This document shows, one piece after another, positions 36,186-45,659 of a DNA stretch of 64,000 nt; position 1 is the stretch's first letter, and each line of letters begins with the position of its first letter. Position numbers and translations under genes: made by a program. The notes under the pieces were generated by a model. The model was not told where the DNA came from. It did not search any database and saw only the letters and a program-made list of their open reading frames with translations. Source of the DNA: Pseudoalteromonas ruthenica (GTDB lineage Bacteria > Pseudomonadota > Gammaproteobacteria > Enterobacterales > Alteromonadaceae); contig NZ_CP023396.1 in NCBI RefSeq assembly GCF_008808095.1, positions 806,001 to 870,000 of the forward strand, in the 5' to 3' direction.

Positions 36186-36691
36186 AATAACTCACTCCCT
36201 ATCAGAACGTTATGCCACTATATTAAGGGATTGTGGGCGCGGCTAGAGAAAAAGGGTAAAAGCAAAAAATTTCATGTTCGTAGTGCCTTATTTGGGGAGA
36301 CGGGCGCACTGTGTTATTACTCACGTAAGGAGTAGACAGTCATGGGCGGCTAGACGTGCCCAAGCAACCGAAGGTTGAGTAAAGTTGCTTTAACTTTCAA
36401 TACTTTAAAATATTAGAGTCGGCTTTTAAAGAAGCATGAGGCGAAAAAATGCCCAGGACGAATCCGCATTGTCCTGGGCCCAGGGGAATGGCTCATGATG
36501 AGCCGTGCGCTAACTAATAAACTTTACACATTCATACGGGAGAAGCGAAAGTTCTTATAATTGTAGTTAACGCCGGGCGAAAATGGAAATAAAAACCTAG
36601 TATTAAATTACTATAAAAAACAACTTATTAACTAAACTCTGTAAATAATTGTAAAAAACTGGCCAGTGTTTCTTAACCGTTTATTACCAAG
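36186..36691. other. 506-bp gap between rsmF and the deacetylase gene
   Basis: No protein gene seen. The left part (36186-36420) should hold the deacetylase promoter but no clear hexamers were fixed. The right part is AT-rich (36590-36680) and contains a strong leftward terminator (36451-36479) 213 nt beyond the rsmF stop, plus a 15-nt dyad GGCTCATGATGAGCC (36490-36504). Either rsmF has a long 3' UTR or a small RNA is made here. Confidence 0.6.
36444..36479 (-). terminator. Leftward Rho-independent terminator
   Basis: GCCCAGGAC (36451-36459)/GTCCTGGGC (36471-36479), 11-nt loop. AAAAAAT on the left gives ATTTTTT when read leftward. The arm also forms part of the 12-bp palindrome CCTGGGCCCAGG (36473-36484). 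Confidence 0.8.
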
Positions 36692-38134
36692 TTATACCCA
36701 AGTTATTAACTGCCCATCCATCACTAAATCGCGGGCCAGCGCATTCTTAATTTTCTGCCCTTGCCATTTCCCTAAGCCTACGGGCGCGCCGTTAAGCGTG
36801 AGGATCACTTCACCTTTGTGCTTGCTCGGCTCATCTAAACGGATATCCTGACCGTGAAAGTACTGCTGAGCTTGCTGTGGGTTTAGCGCCATGGTATTGC
36901 GCGTTGCATACTGGCCTAAACAGGTTGCGAACTCATGCTCTAGCCGCACCCCATTTCTGTGAGTGGTGCCTATTTGAATACCAATGCGCGAGTATTTAAT
37001 GGCTGTAAATAATTGCTCATCGTCGATGTCGGGGAACAACCATACTTCCTTATCGCGCTGCATCAGTCGGCCAGCTAATTTACCCATGGCAAACTGTTGC
37101 TGCACATGTTGCTGCAGTTGCTGTTGGGCTTTTTTCTCCATTGCCGTAAAAGGGAAGCGACCTTTTTTGGTTTTCGGCGTACTGCTACTTTGGCTACTCA
37201 ACTTTTTAAAGCGGGCGATAAAGAAGCCTTCACTATCGAAAAGCTGTGGCCACACATGTAAATAGCCATGCTCAGTGCAGGCTTTGTCGGCATCAGGGAA
37301 CAGCCCATGCAAGGGGTCAATCTCGATAAGCCCTGGAAATTGGGCGAGCAAATACGCGCATACCGCATGATTTTCTACCGGGGTCAGTGTACAGGTAGAA
37401 TAAACTAGTGTACCGCCGGGTTTTAAAGCATGAAATGCGCTTTTGATCAGCGTTTTTTGCACGTCGCTGATATCAATATTGGATTGTAGTGACCAGTTCT
37501 TTAATGCGTCTGGGTCTTTGCGCACGGTGCCTTCACCGGAGCATGGTGCATCGAGCAAAATGGCATCAAAGCTTTCCTGCATATAATCGCCGAAAACGGC
37601 ACCATCAAAGTGCGATAAGCCAACATTGCGAGCGCCCACTCGTTTGAGTGTGGCACTGAGTGCTTTTAGCCGTGATGATGACAGTTCGTTGGCCACCAGC
37701 AATCCTTGGTTATCTAATAGCGCCACTAGCTGCGAGGTTTTACTGCCTGGTGCCGCCGCCATATCGAGCACCGTTTCAGCGCCTTCAAGGGCATCGGCTA
37801 GGGCCATCGGCGGCAACATGGAGCTGGCCTCTTGCACATAAATACAGCCACTTAAGTGAATGTCGGTGCGGCCAATGGGCAACGCCTGTTCTTCCTCTTG
37901 CGGGCGAGTGAGCCAAAATCCCTCAGGGCACCATGGAATAGCAGTAATGTGCCACTGTTTGTCGGCGCAATAATCGCGAAATGCTGCCACCGACATTTTT
38001 AATGTATTCACCCGTACCGCACGTTTCAGCGGGCGCTGGCAGGCAGCAACGAAGTCTTGTAATTGCAAGTGTTCGGGGAGGTAGGACGCAACGTCGTCCA
38101 AAAAGGCATCGGGAATATAAGTATGCTTATCCAT
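36692..38134 (-). CDS. rsmF: 16S rRNA (cytosine(1407)-C(5))-methyltransferase RsmF
   Basis: 480 residues (E. coli RsmF/YebU 479). SAM-binding [11 protein letters not shown] (123-133), LDAPCSGEG with C198, and STCTL with catalytic C248. The C-terminal third holds the RsmF-specific PUA-like region ([24 protein letters not shown]). Methylates C1407 of 16S rRNA in the 30S subunit. Transcribed away from the prp operon. Confidence 0.96.
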   Translation of the reverse strand: MDKHTYIPDAFLDDVASYLPEHLQLQDFVAACQRPLKRAVRVNTLKMSVAAFRDYCADKQWHITAIPWCPEGFWLTRPQEEEQALPIGRTDIHLSGCIYVQEASSMLPPMALADALEGAETVLDMAAAPGSKTSQLVALLDNQGLLVANELSSSRLKALSATLKRVGARNVGLSHFDGAVFGDYMQESFDAILLDAPCSGEGTVRKDPDALKNWSLQSNIDISDVQKTLIKSAFHALKPGGTLVYSTCTLTPVENHAVCAYLLAQFPGLIEIDPLHGLFPDADKACTEHGYLHVWPQLFDSEGFFIARFKKLSSQSSSTPKTKKGRFPFTAMEKKAQQQLQQHVQQQFAMGKLAGRLMQRDKEVWLFPDIDDEQLFTAIKYSRIGIQIGTTHRNGVRLEHEFATCLGQYATRNTMALNPQQAQQYFHGQDIRLDEPSKHKGEVILTLNGAPVGLGKWQGQKIKNALARDLVMDGQLITWV

Positions 38135-38212
38135 CGCGATTTTAACTACAGCGGCTGTGACGGTGAGCTATAGTTTATCGCACCCGCTTTGGCATTGCTT
38201 TGCTTTTTAAGC

Positions 38213-38220
38213 TGTCGACA
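38213..38220. promoter_or_regulatory. TGTCGACA palindrome, possible PrpR site
   Basis: Core of the TTGTCGACAA motif found at the prpR start. It lies 80 bp before the rsmF start and 119 bp before the main operator, so it may be an auxiliary site. Confidence 0.4.
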
Positions 38221-38273
38221 CTTTTATGTAATAAAGCGAGTTTACAGTGTGTATAACGCTATAAACTGTGTTT

Positions 38274-38284
38274 ATGTCGACAAT
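38274..38284. promoter_or_regulatory. ATGTCGACAAT, upstream PrpR operator candidate
   Basis: Matches 11 of the 12 bp of the main operator except for the first T of the left arm. It lies about 16 bp upstream of the -35. Confidence 0.5.
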
Positions 38285-38299
38285 TAAAGGTAGAGGTTA

Positions 38300-38328
38300 T
38301 TGACAATTACCGGCATCGATCCCATAGT
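38300..38328 (+). promoter_or_regulatory. Promoter of the prp operon
   Basis: A perfect TTGACA (38300-38305), 17 bp, CATAGT (38323-38328); start predicted near 38335. The -35 is embedded in ATTGACAAT, a half-site-like variant of the operator, which suggests direct competition by the regulator. Confidence 0.6.
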
Positions 38329-38338
38329 ACAGGCCTAG

Positions 38339-38350
38339 ATTGTCGACAAT
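38339..38350. promoter_or_regulatory. Main PrpR operator ATTGTCGACAAT
   Basis: Perfect 12-bp palindrome over the predicted transcription start, 14 bp before the prpR GTG. FadR/VanR-type GntR proteins bind short palindromes of this kind; its position would block initiation, so autorepression is likely. Confidence 0.6.
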
Positions 38351-38363
38351 TTCGAGAAAAGCC

Positions 38364-39050
38364 GTGAGCGAACAGCTGCATTCACATCAACCTATTACCA
38401 CTGCTGCCGATCAAGTGTTTGTTGATCTGCGCCGCGCTATTGTCGAGGGCGATATTGAGCAGGGCTCAAAAATATCCGAGCCCGAGCTGGCCAAACGCTT
38501 TGGGGTGTCACGTGCCACCCTGCGCGATGCCCTTAATCGCCTAGAGGCCTGTAATCTGGTCGAGCGCAAAGCCAACGTCGGTTGTCGTGTGGTGGCGCTT
38601 ACGCCGGAGCGGTTAATTGAAGTCTATCAGGTACGCGCCGCACTCGAGGGGCTAGCCTGTCGCCTCGCCGCCGAGAACATGGCTGATGAAGAAATTGCCT
38701 CGCTGAAAGGCTTATTGAATAAACACCTTAACGAGCAACGTGTTAAAGAAGGCGAATCCTATTACCAAGAAGCGGGTGACTTGGATTTCCATTATCGCAT
38801 TATTAAAGGCTCTAAAAACGAGCATTTATTCAACTTGTTATACAACGACCTATATCAGTTGATCCGCATGTATCGGGTGCAAATGGGAATGACAGGGCCA
38901 AGGGTATCCAAAGCCTTCGACGAACACCTTGCCATTATTAATGCCATTGACAATCGCGATGGCGAGCTTGCGGAGTTGCTGATGAAACGTCATATCAGCT
39001 ACTCCATGAATAATATTGAAAATAAGTTTAACGCGGCCCACTCAGGGTAA
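38364..39050 (+). CDS. prpR: GntR-family regulator of the methylcitrate operon
   Basis: 228 residues from GTG 38364; TTG 38340 lies inside the operator. N-terminal winged HTH (about 15-75: VFVDLRRAIVEGDIEQG, EPELAKRFGVSRATLRDALNRLE, in parts) and an all-helical FCD effector domain (about 85-220) with metal-type histidines (DFHYRIIKGS, EHLAII, RHISYS). It heads the prp genes in the same direction, the common arrangement in Shewanella-like bacteria, replacing the sigma-54 PrpR of enterobacteria. The ligand is probably methylcitrate or methylisocitrate (inference). Confidence 0.88.
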   Translation: MSEQLHSHQPITTAADQVFVDLRRAIVEGDIEQGSKISEPELAKRFGVSRATLRDALNRLEACNLVERKANVGCRVVALTPERLIEVYQVRAALEGLACRLAAENMADEEIASLKGLLNKHLNEQRVKEGESYYQEAGDLDFHYRIIKGSKNEHLFNLLYNDLYQLIRMYRVQMGMTGPRVSKAFDEHLAIINAIDNRDGELAELLMKRHISYSMNNIENKFNAAHSG

Positions 39051-39074
39051 CCGCGCATCTAACAGGAGAACCCC

Positions 39075-39953
39075 ATGTCCGCAGGAAAGAAATTTAGACA
39101 AGCATTGGCGGCAAACAAGCCGTTGCAAGTAGTGGGCACCATCAATGCTTACTGCGCCATTATGGCCAAACAACTGGGTCATCAGGCAATTTACCTCTCA
39201 GGTGGTGGCGTAGCCAACGCTTCTTATGGGTTGCCCGATTTGGGCATGACCTCATTGAACGACGTAATTGCCGATGTGCAACGTATTACTTCGGCCTGTG
39301 ACTTACCTCTGTTGGTTGATATCGATACCGGTTGGGGCGGCGCATTCAATATCGCTAAAACCATTCGCGATATGGAAAAAGCCGGGGCCGCAGCGGTGCA
39401 TATGGAAGATCAGGTGGCGCAAAAGCGCTGTGGTCACCGCCCGAATAAAGAAATCGTCTCAGTTGACGAGATGGTTGATCGCATTAAAGCCGCCGTTGAT
39501 GCGCGCACTGACCCTGACTTTTTCATTATGGCGCGCACCGACTCGTTTGCTCAAGAAGGTCTAGAGGCCGCCATTGAACGCGCAAAAGCCTACGTGGCCG
39601 CCGGTGCCGATGGCATATTCGCAGAAGCGGTGCAAACCGAGGAGCACTATCGCGCCTTTGCTGAGGCCCTTGATGTGCCGATTCTCGCCAATATTACCGA
39701 GTTTGGTAAAACCGAGCTTTGGAATCGCAAAGAGCTGGGCGAGTGGGGCGTGGATATGGTGCTTTACCCGCTGTCGGCGTTCCGTGCCATGAATAAAGCG
39801 GCGGAGAATGTGTATAAATCAATTCTTGAAAATGGCGACCAAAAAGCGGTACTAGATGAGATGCAAACACGCATGGATCTGTACGATTATTTGGGCTATC
39901 ACGAATACGAGAAAAAGCTCGACGCCTTGTTTGCCGAAGGCAAAAACAAGTAA
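39075..39953 (+). CDS. prpB: 2-methylisocitrate lyase PrpB
   Basis: Cleaves 2-methylisocitrate to pyruvate and succinate. 292 residues, isocitrate-lyase superfamily: [39 protein letters not shown] with catalytic C119, and [17 protein letters not shown] sits before ATG 39075. 24 bp after prpR. Confidence 0.97.
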   Translation: MSAGKKFRQALAANKPLQVVGTINAYCAIMAKQLGHQAIYLSGGGVANASYGLPDLGMTSLNDVIADVQRITSACDLPLLVDIDTGWGGAFNIAKTIRDMEKAGAAAVHMEDQVAQKRCGHRPNKEIVSVDEMVDRIKAAVDARTDPDFFIMARTDSFAQEGLEAAIERAKAYVAAGADGIFAEAVQTEEHYRAFAEALDVPILANITEFGKTELWNRKELGEWGVDMVLYPLSAFRAMNKAAENVYKSILENGDQKAVLDEMQTRMDLYDYLGYHEYEKKLDALFAEGKNK

Positions 39954-39995
39954 CGCATTGACAGTTTCAACAGGAAAAAACTCAGGAGCAAGAAA

Positions 39996-41120
39996 ATGGT
40001 AGATAAAGCATTAGGTGGCGCAGGCTTGCGCGGACAAGTGGCCGGCGAAACGGCGTTGTGTACAGTAGGCAAAAGTGGCTCAGGGCTGACCTATCGTGGT
40101 TACGATATCAGTGAGCTGGCTGATAAGGTGCAATTTGAAGAGGTGGCGTATTTATTATCGCGCGGCGAGTTGCCAAACCAAGGCCAGCTGGTTGAATACA
40201 AAGCCAAACTAAAGTCGCTACGGGGCCTACCGCAAGCGCTGAAAAGCGTGTTAGAGACCATCCCTAAAGATGCACACCCGATGGACGTGATGCGTACCGG
40301 CTGTTCTATGCTTGGTAACCTAGAAACCGAAACTGATTTTGCCAATGCCGATGATGCTATCGACCGCATGGTGGCTATTTTCCCAAGCATTATCTGTTAT
40401 TGGTATCGCTTTACCCATGACGGTGTGCGTATTGACGTAGAAACCGATGATGACACTGTGGGGGCGCATTTCTTACATCTGTTACATGACAAAGCGCCAT
40501 CACAACTGTTTGCTGACGTAATGAATGTGTCGTTGATCCTGTATGCTGAGCATGAATTTAACGCCTCAACCTTTACCGCTCGTGTGTGTGCCTCAACCTT
40601 GTCAGACATTCATTCATGCGTAACCGGTGCCATTGGCTCATTGCGTGGTCCACTGCATGGCGGTGCCAATGAAGCGGCGATGGATATGATTGAAGGCTTT
40701 AAAGACGCCGAACACGCCGAGCAAGAGTTGATGAGCATGCTGGCACGAAAAGACAAAATCATGGGCTTTGGCCACGCCATTTATCGTGAGAGTGACCCAC
40801 GCAATGTGATCATTAAGAAATACTCAGAGCGCTTGGCGAAAGAGGTGGGCGATGATGTGCTTTACCCCGTGTCGGTGCGCTGTGAAGAAGTAATGTGGCG
40901 CGAGAAAAAGCTGTTCTGTAATGCCGATTTCTTCCATGCCTCGGCGTATCACTTTATGGGCATCCCCACGAAGCTATTCACGCCTATTTTCGTGATGAGT
41001 CGCGTTACTGGCTGGACTGCTCATGTTAAAGAGCAACGTGCCAATAACCGTATTATCCGTCCAAGCGCCGAATACACTGGCCCGGATTCTCGTCCCGTGC
41101 CCGCGATGAGCGAGCGCTAA
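39996..41120 (+). CDS. prpC: 2-methylcitrate synthase PrpC
   Basis: Condenses propionyl-CoA and oxaloacetate. 374 residues of the citrate synthase fold: YRGYDISELAD, LHGGANEAAMDM with catalytic His, and GFGHAIYRESDPR with the second His. Matches PrpC rather than GltA in length and in its start (GLRGQVAGETALC). AGGAGCAAGAAA precedes the ATG. A terminator follows its stop. Confidence 0.96.
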   Translation: MVDKALGGAGLRGQVAGETALCTVGKSGSGLTYRGYDISELADKVQFEEVAYLLSRGELPNQGQLVEYKAKLKSLRGLPQALKSVLETIPKDAHPMDVMRTGCSMLGNLETETDFANADDAIDRMVAIFPSIICYWYRFTHDGVRIDVETDDDTVGAHFLHLLHDKAPSQLFADVMNVSLILYAEHEFNASTFTARVCASTLSDIHSCVTGAIGSLRGPLHGGANEAAMDMIEGFKDAEHAEQELMSMLARKDKIMGFGHAIYRESDPRNVIIKKYSERLAKEVGDDVLYPVSVRCEEVMWREKKLFCNADFFHASAYHFMGIPTKLFTPIFVMSRVTGWTAHVKEQRANNRIIRPSAEYTGPDSRPVPAMSER

Positions 41121-41135
41121 ACACCGTTTCTTTAT

Positions 41136-41158
41136 GGCAGCCTTTGGGCTGCCTTTTT
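41136..41158 (+). terminator. Internal terminator between prpC and acnD
   Basis: GGCAGCC (41136-41142), loop TTTG, GGCTGCC (41147-41153), then TTTTT. It lies in the 57-bp gap inside the operon and should lower expression of acnD-prpF relative to prpBC unless there is read-through. Confidence 0.82.
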
Positions 41159-41177
41159 CTGCAATGTAGAGCGAATT

Positions 41178-43766
41178 ATGAATTCTTTATACCGTAAGCC
41201 GCTGCCCAACTCGGATCTGATTTACTACGATACCCAAGAGGCGGTGGATGCCATTGAGCCGGGGGCTTATGCCAAGCTCCCTTACACCTCAAAAGTTCTG
41301 GCTGAGAACCTTGTGCGTCGCTGCGAACCAGCGCAGTTAACCGCGAGCTTAGAGCAACTTATTTACCGTAAACGCGATTTGGATTTTCCTTGGTACCCAG
41401 CTCGGGTGGTGTGTCACGATATTTTGGGGCAAACCGCGCTGGTGGATTTAGCCGGTTTGCGTGACGCTATCGCCGCGAAAGGCGGCGATCCGGCCAAGGT
41501 TAACCCTGTGGTGCCAACCCAGCTGATCGTTGACCATTCACTGGCGGTGGAACATGCAGGGTTTGAAGAGGATGCCTTTGAGAAAAACCGCGCCATTGAA
41601 GACCGCCGCAACGAAGATCGCTTCCACTTTATTAACTGGACCAAAACAGCGTTCAAGAATGTCGATGTGATCCCACCGGGCAACGGCATTATGCACCAGA
41701 TTAACCTGGAGAAGATGTCGCCGGTGATCCAAGCCCGTGATGGGGTTGCCTTTCCAGATACCCTAGTGGGCACCGATAGCCATACCCCGCATGTGGACGC
41801 GTTAGGCGTTATTGCCGTGGGCGTTGGCGGCCTAGAAGCCGAAAGCGTGATGCTCGGGCGAGCTTCTTATATGCGCTTGCCTGATATTGTTGGTGTGGAG
41901 CTAACCGGTAAGCCCCAACCGGGCATTACCGCAACCGACATTGTCCTGGCGCTAACCGAGTTTTTACGTCAGCAGCGTGTTGTTTCAAGCTACTTAGAGT
42001 TTTTCGGCGAGGGCGCAAGCCACCTTACTTTGGGCGATCGCGCCACCATTTCCAATATGACACCTGAATATGGTGCCACAGCGGCAATGTTCTATATCGA
42101 TGAACAAACCATTGATTATCTTAAACTCACCGGTCGTGATGACGAGCAGGTACAGTTAGTTGAGCAGTACGCGAAACACACAGGCCTGTGGGCAGATGCG
42201 ATGACCCAAGCTCAGTATGAGCGGGTATTGCGTTTTGATTTAAGTGCCGTGGGTCGCAACTTAGCTGGGCCATCAAACCCTCATGCTCGCCTCGCGACCG
42301 CCGATTTGCAAGCACGAGGCATAGCCAAAGAAGTTGAGCAACAGCCTGGGTTAATGCCCGATGGAGCGGTGATCATTGCCGCCATCACCAGCTGTACCAA
42401 TACCTCAAACCCACGTAATGTGATAGCTGCCGGGTTGTTAGCGCGTAACGCCAATAAACACGGTTTAATGCGTAAGCCTTGGGTGAAAACCTCACTGGCG
42501 TCGGGCTCAAAAGCGGTAAAACTCTATCTTGAAGAAGCCAATCTGCTGCCCGAGTTGGAGCAGTTAGGTTTTGGTGTGGTCGGTTTTGCCTGTACATCCT
42601 GTAACGGTATGAGTGGCGCACTCGACCCGCAAATTCAAAAAGAAGTGGTGGAGCGAGATCTTTACGCCACAGCGGTGCTCTCAGGGAATCGTAACTTTGA
42701 TGGTCGTATCCATCCCTACGCTAAGCAAGCGTTTTTAGCATCACCGCCTTTGGTGGTTGCCTACGCCATTGCCGGTACCATTCGCTTTGATATTGAAAAG
42801 GATATTCTAGGTCATGATAGCGATGGCAATGCCATTACCTTAAAAGACCTATGGCCAAGCGATGAAGAAATCGATGCGGTGATTGCCAAGAGCGTTAAGC
42901 CGGAGCATTTCCGTCAGGTCTATGAGCCGATGTTCGATTTAAGTGTCGACTATGGCGAGAAAAACGACCCGCTCTATCAGTGGCGAGAAAAAAGCACCTA
43001 CATTCGTCGTCCGCCTTACTGGGAAGGCGCGTTGGCAGCAGAGCGTACACTCACGGATCTGCGCCCTTTAGCGGTATTAGGGGATAATATCACCACCGAT
43101 CACCTGTCGCCATCAAACGCCATCCTCGCCAGCAGTGCGGCGGGGGAATATTTAGCGTCGATGGGGGTGCCGGAGGAAGACTTTAACTCTTATGCCACGC
43201 ACCGTGGTGACCATCTAACTGCTCAACGGGCGACCTTTGCTAACCCAAGACTACGCAACGAAATGGCCGTAGTTGACGGGGAAGTGCAAGAGGGCTCGTT
43301 GACGCGTTTAGAGCCGCAAGGCGAAGTCATGCGTATGTGGGAAGCAATAGAAACCTACATGCAGCGCAAACAGCCGCTGATTATCGTCGCTGGTGCTGAT
43401 TATGGTCAGGGCTCATCACGGGACTGGGCCGCCAAAGGCGTACGCTTAGCGGGTGTGGAAGTGATCTTAGCCGAAGGCTTTGAGCGCATTCACCGTACCA
43501 ACCTGATTGGTATGGGTGTGTTGCCGCTGGAGTTCAGCGCCGGTGAAAATCGCAAGACCTTGGCCCTCGATGGCAGTGAAACCTACAGTGTGGTGGGTGA
43601 GCCAGCACCGGGAGCCAGTCTTGAAGTGCGCATTACCCGTGCCAATGGCGACGAGCTCACAATTACTAGCAAATGCCGTCTCGATACCCAGGAAGAGCTG
43701 TCGATTTACAGCGCCGGCGGGGTATTGCAGCGTTTTGCGAAGGACTTCCTCGAGGCCACCACCTAG
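41178..43766 (+). CDS. acnD: Fe/S-dependent 2-methylcitrate dehydratase AcnD
   Basis: 862-residue aconitase-like enzyme that dehydrates 2-methylcitrate to 2-methyl-aconitate of the trans form; it needs PrpF. Cluster cysteines are C406 (SCTNTSNP), C472 and C475 (CTSCNG). Other blocks: VGTDSHTPHVDALGVIAVG near 196-214 and AGADYGQGSSRDWAAKG for the swivel domain. Replaces the PrpD route, and no prpD is present. Confidence 0.96.
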   Translation: MNSLYRKPLPNSDLIYYDTQEAVDAIEPGAYAKLPYTSKVLAENLVRRCEPAQLTASLEQLIYRKRDLDFPWYPARVVCHDILGQTALVDLAGLRDAIAAKGGDPAKVNPVVPTQLIVDHSLAVEHAGFEEDAFEKNRAIEDRRNEDRFHFINWTKTAFKNVDVIPPGNGIMHQINLEKMSPVIQARDGVAFPDTLVGTDSHTPHVDALGVIAVGVGGLEAESVMLGRASYMRLPDIVGVELTGKPQPGITATDIVLALTEFLRQQRVVSSYLEFFGEGASHLTLGDRATISNMTPEYGATAAMFYIDEQTIDYLKLTGRDDEQVQLVEQYAKHTGLWADAMTQAQYERVLRFDLSAVGRNLAGPSNPHARLATADLQARGIAKEVEQQPGLMPDGAVIIAAITSCTNTSNPRNVIAAGLLARNANKHGLMRKPWVKTSLASGSKAVKLYLEEANLLPELEQLGFGVVGFACTSCNGMSGALDPQIQKEVVERDLYATAVLSGNRNFDGRIHPYAKQAFLASPPLVVAYAIAGTIRFDIEKDILGHDSDGNAITLKDLWPSDEEIDAVIAKSVKPEHFRQVYEPMFDLSVDYGEKNDPLYQWREKSTYIRRPPYWEGALAAERTLTDLRPLAVLGDNITTDHLSPSNAILASSAAGEYLASMGVPEEDFNSYATHRGDHLTAQRATFANPRLRNEMAVVDGEVQEGSLTRLEPQGEVMRMWEAIETYMQRKQPLIIVAGADYGQGSSRDWAAKGVRLAGVEVILAEGFERIHRTNLIGMGVLPLEFSAGENRKTLALDGSETYSVVGEPAPGASLEVRITRANGDELTITSKCRLDTQEELSIYSAGGVLQRFAKDFLEATT

Positions 43767-43773
43767 CAACAAC

Positions 43774-43793
43774 AGGTGGGCTGCGGCCCACCT
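43774..43793 (+). repeat. 8-bp hairpin between acnD and prpF
   Basis: AGGTGGGC (43774-43781)/GCCCACCT (43786-43793), loop TGCG. Only TT follows. Probably an mRNA processing or stability element. Confidence 0.5.
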
Positions 43794-43809
43794 TGACTGA
43801 GGTAGATAA

Positions 43810-44979
43810 ATGTTACAACAAATAAAAATACCGGCCACATACATGCGCGGCGGCACCAGCAAAGGGGTGTTTTTCGCACTCGATGACTTACCTGAGCCAG
43901 CGCAACAACCCGGACCTTATCGTGATGCCTTGTTGCTCCGTGTTATCGGCAGTCCCGACCCCTATGGTAAACACACCGATGGCATGGGTGGGGCGACATC
44001 CAGCACCAGTAAAACGGTGATCCTCTCAAAAAGTACGCAAGCCGAGCACGATGTTGACTATTTGTTTGGTCAAGTGGCCATAGATAAAGCATTCATCGAT
44101 TGGAGCGGTAACTGTGGCAATTTAACCGCAGCGGTGGGCGCGTTTGCCATCAATAATGGCCTAGTCGATAACCACCGAATTCCTGAAAACGGCATCGCCG
44201 AGGTGCGTATTTGGCAGGCCAATATTGAGAAAACCATTATTGCCCATGTACCCATGCAAGATGGGTTAGTACAAGAGCTGGGTGATTTTGAGCTCGATGG
44301 TGTTACTTTTCCTGCCGCAGAGGTCAAAATTGATTTTATCTCGCCGGTGGGTGAGGGCGCAGTGCTGCCAACGGGTAACGCAGTGGATAGCCTAGCGGTG
44401 CCGGGCGAAGGGGAGCTTAAAGCCAGCTTTATCAATGCTGGGATCCCCACTATTTTCGTTAATGCCGAGGCATTGGGGTATCGTGGTAATGAATTGCAAG
44501 AACACATTAATGGCGACCCTGAGGCGCTGGCTCGTTTTGAGCGTATCCGTGCCTATGGCGCCTTAAAAATGGGGCTCATCAAGGATATCGACGAGGCGCA
44601 AGCGCGTCAGCATACACCGAAAATTGCTATGGTGGCACCGCCGAGCGATTATACTGCCTCCAGCGGTAAAGCAATCAATGGCGATGACATTGATGTGCAA
44701 GTACGCGCTTTATCAATGGGCAAATTACACCATGCGATGATGGGCACCGCCGCCGTAGCCATTGCTACTGCCGCTGCGATACCCGGCACCTTAGTGAATA
44801 TTGCCGCCGGTGGGCAAACGCGCAACGGCGTGACCTTCGGACACCCCTCAGGGACTTTGCAGGTGGGAGCGAAGGTGACGATGCAATCCCAAGATTGTGA
44901 CGTGCACAGCGTCAGCATGAGCCGCAGCGCGCGACGACTGATGGCAGGCTGGGTTTACGTTCCTGAACCGCAATCGTGA
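43810..44979 (+). CDS. prpF: 2-methylaconitate cis-trans isomerase PrpF
   Basis: 389 residues of the diaminopimelate-epimerase-like fold. MRGGTSKGVFF at the N-terminus, GMGGATSSTSKTVI, and DWSGNCGNLTAAVG (the residue pair that shuttles the proton) are typical. PrpF isomerises the AcnD product to the form aconitase B can hydrate. 43 bp after acnD; it ends the operon at a strong terminator. Confidence 0.96.
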   Translation: MLQQIKIPATYMRGGTSKGVFFALDDLPEPAQQPGPYRDALLLRVIGSPDPYGKHTDGMGGATSSTSKTVILSKSTQAEHDVDYLFGQVAIDKAFIDWSGNCGNLTAAVGAFAINNGLVDNHRIPENGIAEVRIWQANIEKTIIAHVPMQDGLVQELGDFELDGVTFPAAEVKIDFISPVGEGAVLPTGNAVDSLAVPGEGELKASFINAGIPTIFVNAEALGYRGNELQEHINGDPEALARFERIRAYGALKMGLIKDIDEAQARQHTPKIAMVAPPSDYTASSGKAINGDDIDVQVRALSMGKLHHAMMGTAAVAIATAAAIPGTLVNIAAGGQTRNGVTFGHPSGTLQVGAKVTMQSQDCDVHSVSMSRSARRLMAGWVYVPEPQS

Positions 44980-44984
44980 CACTC

Positions 44985-45022
44985 AAAAAAACCGAGCACC
45001 TTGAGGGTTGCTCGGTTTTTTT
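44985..45022 (+). terminator. Terminator of the prp operon
   Basis: AAAAAACCGAGCA ... TGCTCGGT (core stem 44991-44998 with 45009-45016) followed by TTTTTT. A-tract on the left makes it potentially bidirectional. Confidence 0.92.
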
Positions 45023-45171
45023 GTACCCAGAGCTGATCTCTGCTACCGTAACTGCCGTACTGAAAAACAGTCAATAAAGCTTTGCTATCAAGCGATTATG
45101 GCTAATTCTGTTGCTTTTTTGGGTTTTATTTAATAATCTTAATGATAGCTATTAACATTACGGAGAAAGGT

Positions 45172-45612
45172 ATGTTTAAATCTCTCACTGCCATTGCGGC
45201 TTTGTTCTTTTCGTCAATGACCTTTGCCAATTGCGAATTTACCATCGAAGGTAACGACGCAATGCAATTTAATAAAAAATCAATGGAAGTCCCTAAAAGC
45301 TGTGAAACAGTTAAAGTCACGCTTAAGCACACAGGTAAGATCCCTAAGAAATCAATGGGTCATAACTGGGTGCTAACCACTAAAGGTGACATGCAGGCTG
45401 TAGCCAGTGCCGGTATGGGCGCGGGCTTAGATAACAACTACCTGCCTGCAGGTGATGAGCGCATTATTGCTGCTACCGACATCATTGGCGGCGGTGAGCA
45501 AACCACGGTGGAATTTTCTACCAAAGATATGAGTGCTGACGGCGAGTATATGTTTTTCTGCTCGTTCCCTGGCCACTCAGCGTTAATGAAAGGCACTTTC
45601 AAGCTTATCTAA
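45172..45612 (+). CDS. azu: Azurin (periplasmic type 1 copper protein)
   Basis: 146 residues from ATG 45172, with GGAGAAAGG upstream; the ATG at 45142 adds 10 residues before the signal peptide. Signal peptide about 1-19 (ending TFA). Copper ligands H64 (MGHNW), C130 and H135 (FCSFPGH), axial M139 (ALMKG), with a disulfide C21-C44. All spacings are those of classical azurins. It carries electrons in the periplasm, probably to a peroxidase or oxidase encoded elsewhere. A single-gene unit with its own terminator. Confidence 0.97.
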   Translation: MFKSLTAIAALFFSSMTFANCEFTIEGNDAMQFNKKSMEVPKSCETVKVTLKHTGKIPKKSMGHNWVLTTKGDMQAVASAGMGAGLDNNYLPAGDERIIAATDIIGGGEQTTVEFSTKDMSADGEYMFFCSFPGHSALMKGTFKLI

Positions 45613-45622
45613 CGCCAAACAA

Positions 45623-45645
45623 GCCGAGCGTCCGCTCGGCTTTGC
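45623..45645 (+). terminator. Terminator after azurin
   Basis: GCCGAGCG (45623-45630), loop TC, CGCTCGGC (45633-45640), TTTGCTCTCTTT. The tight loop and broken T-tract make it moderate in strength; it may also serve the convergent AraC gene. Confidence 0.75.
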
Positions 45646-45659
45646 TCTCTTTCCCGCCT

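Noticed and set aside
36473..36484. CCTGGGCCCAGG as a regulator operator
   Set aside because: It overlaps the terminator arm, which explains most of its symmetry; a similar shorter palindrome at 55449 is probably coincidental.
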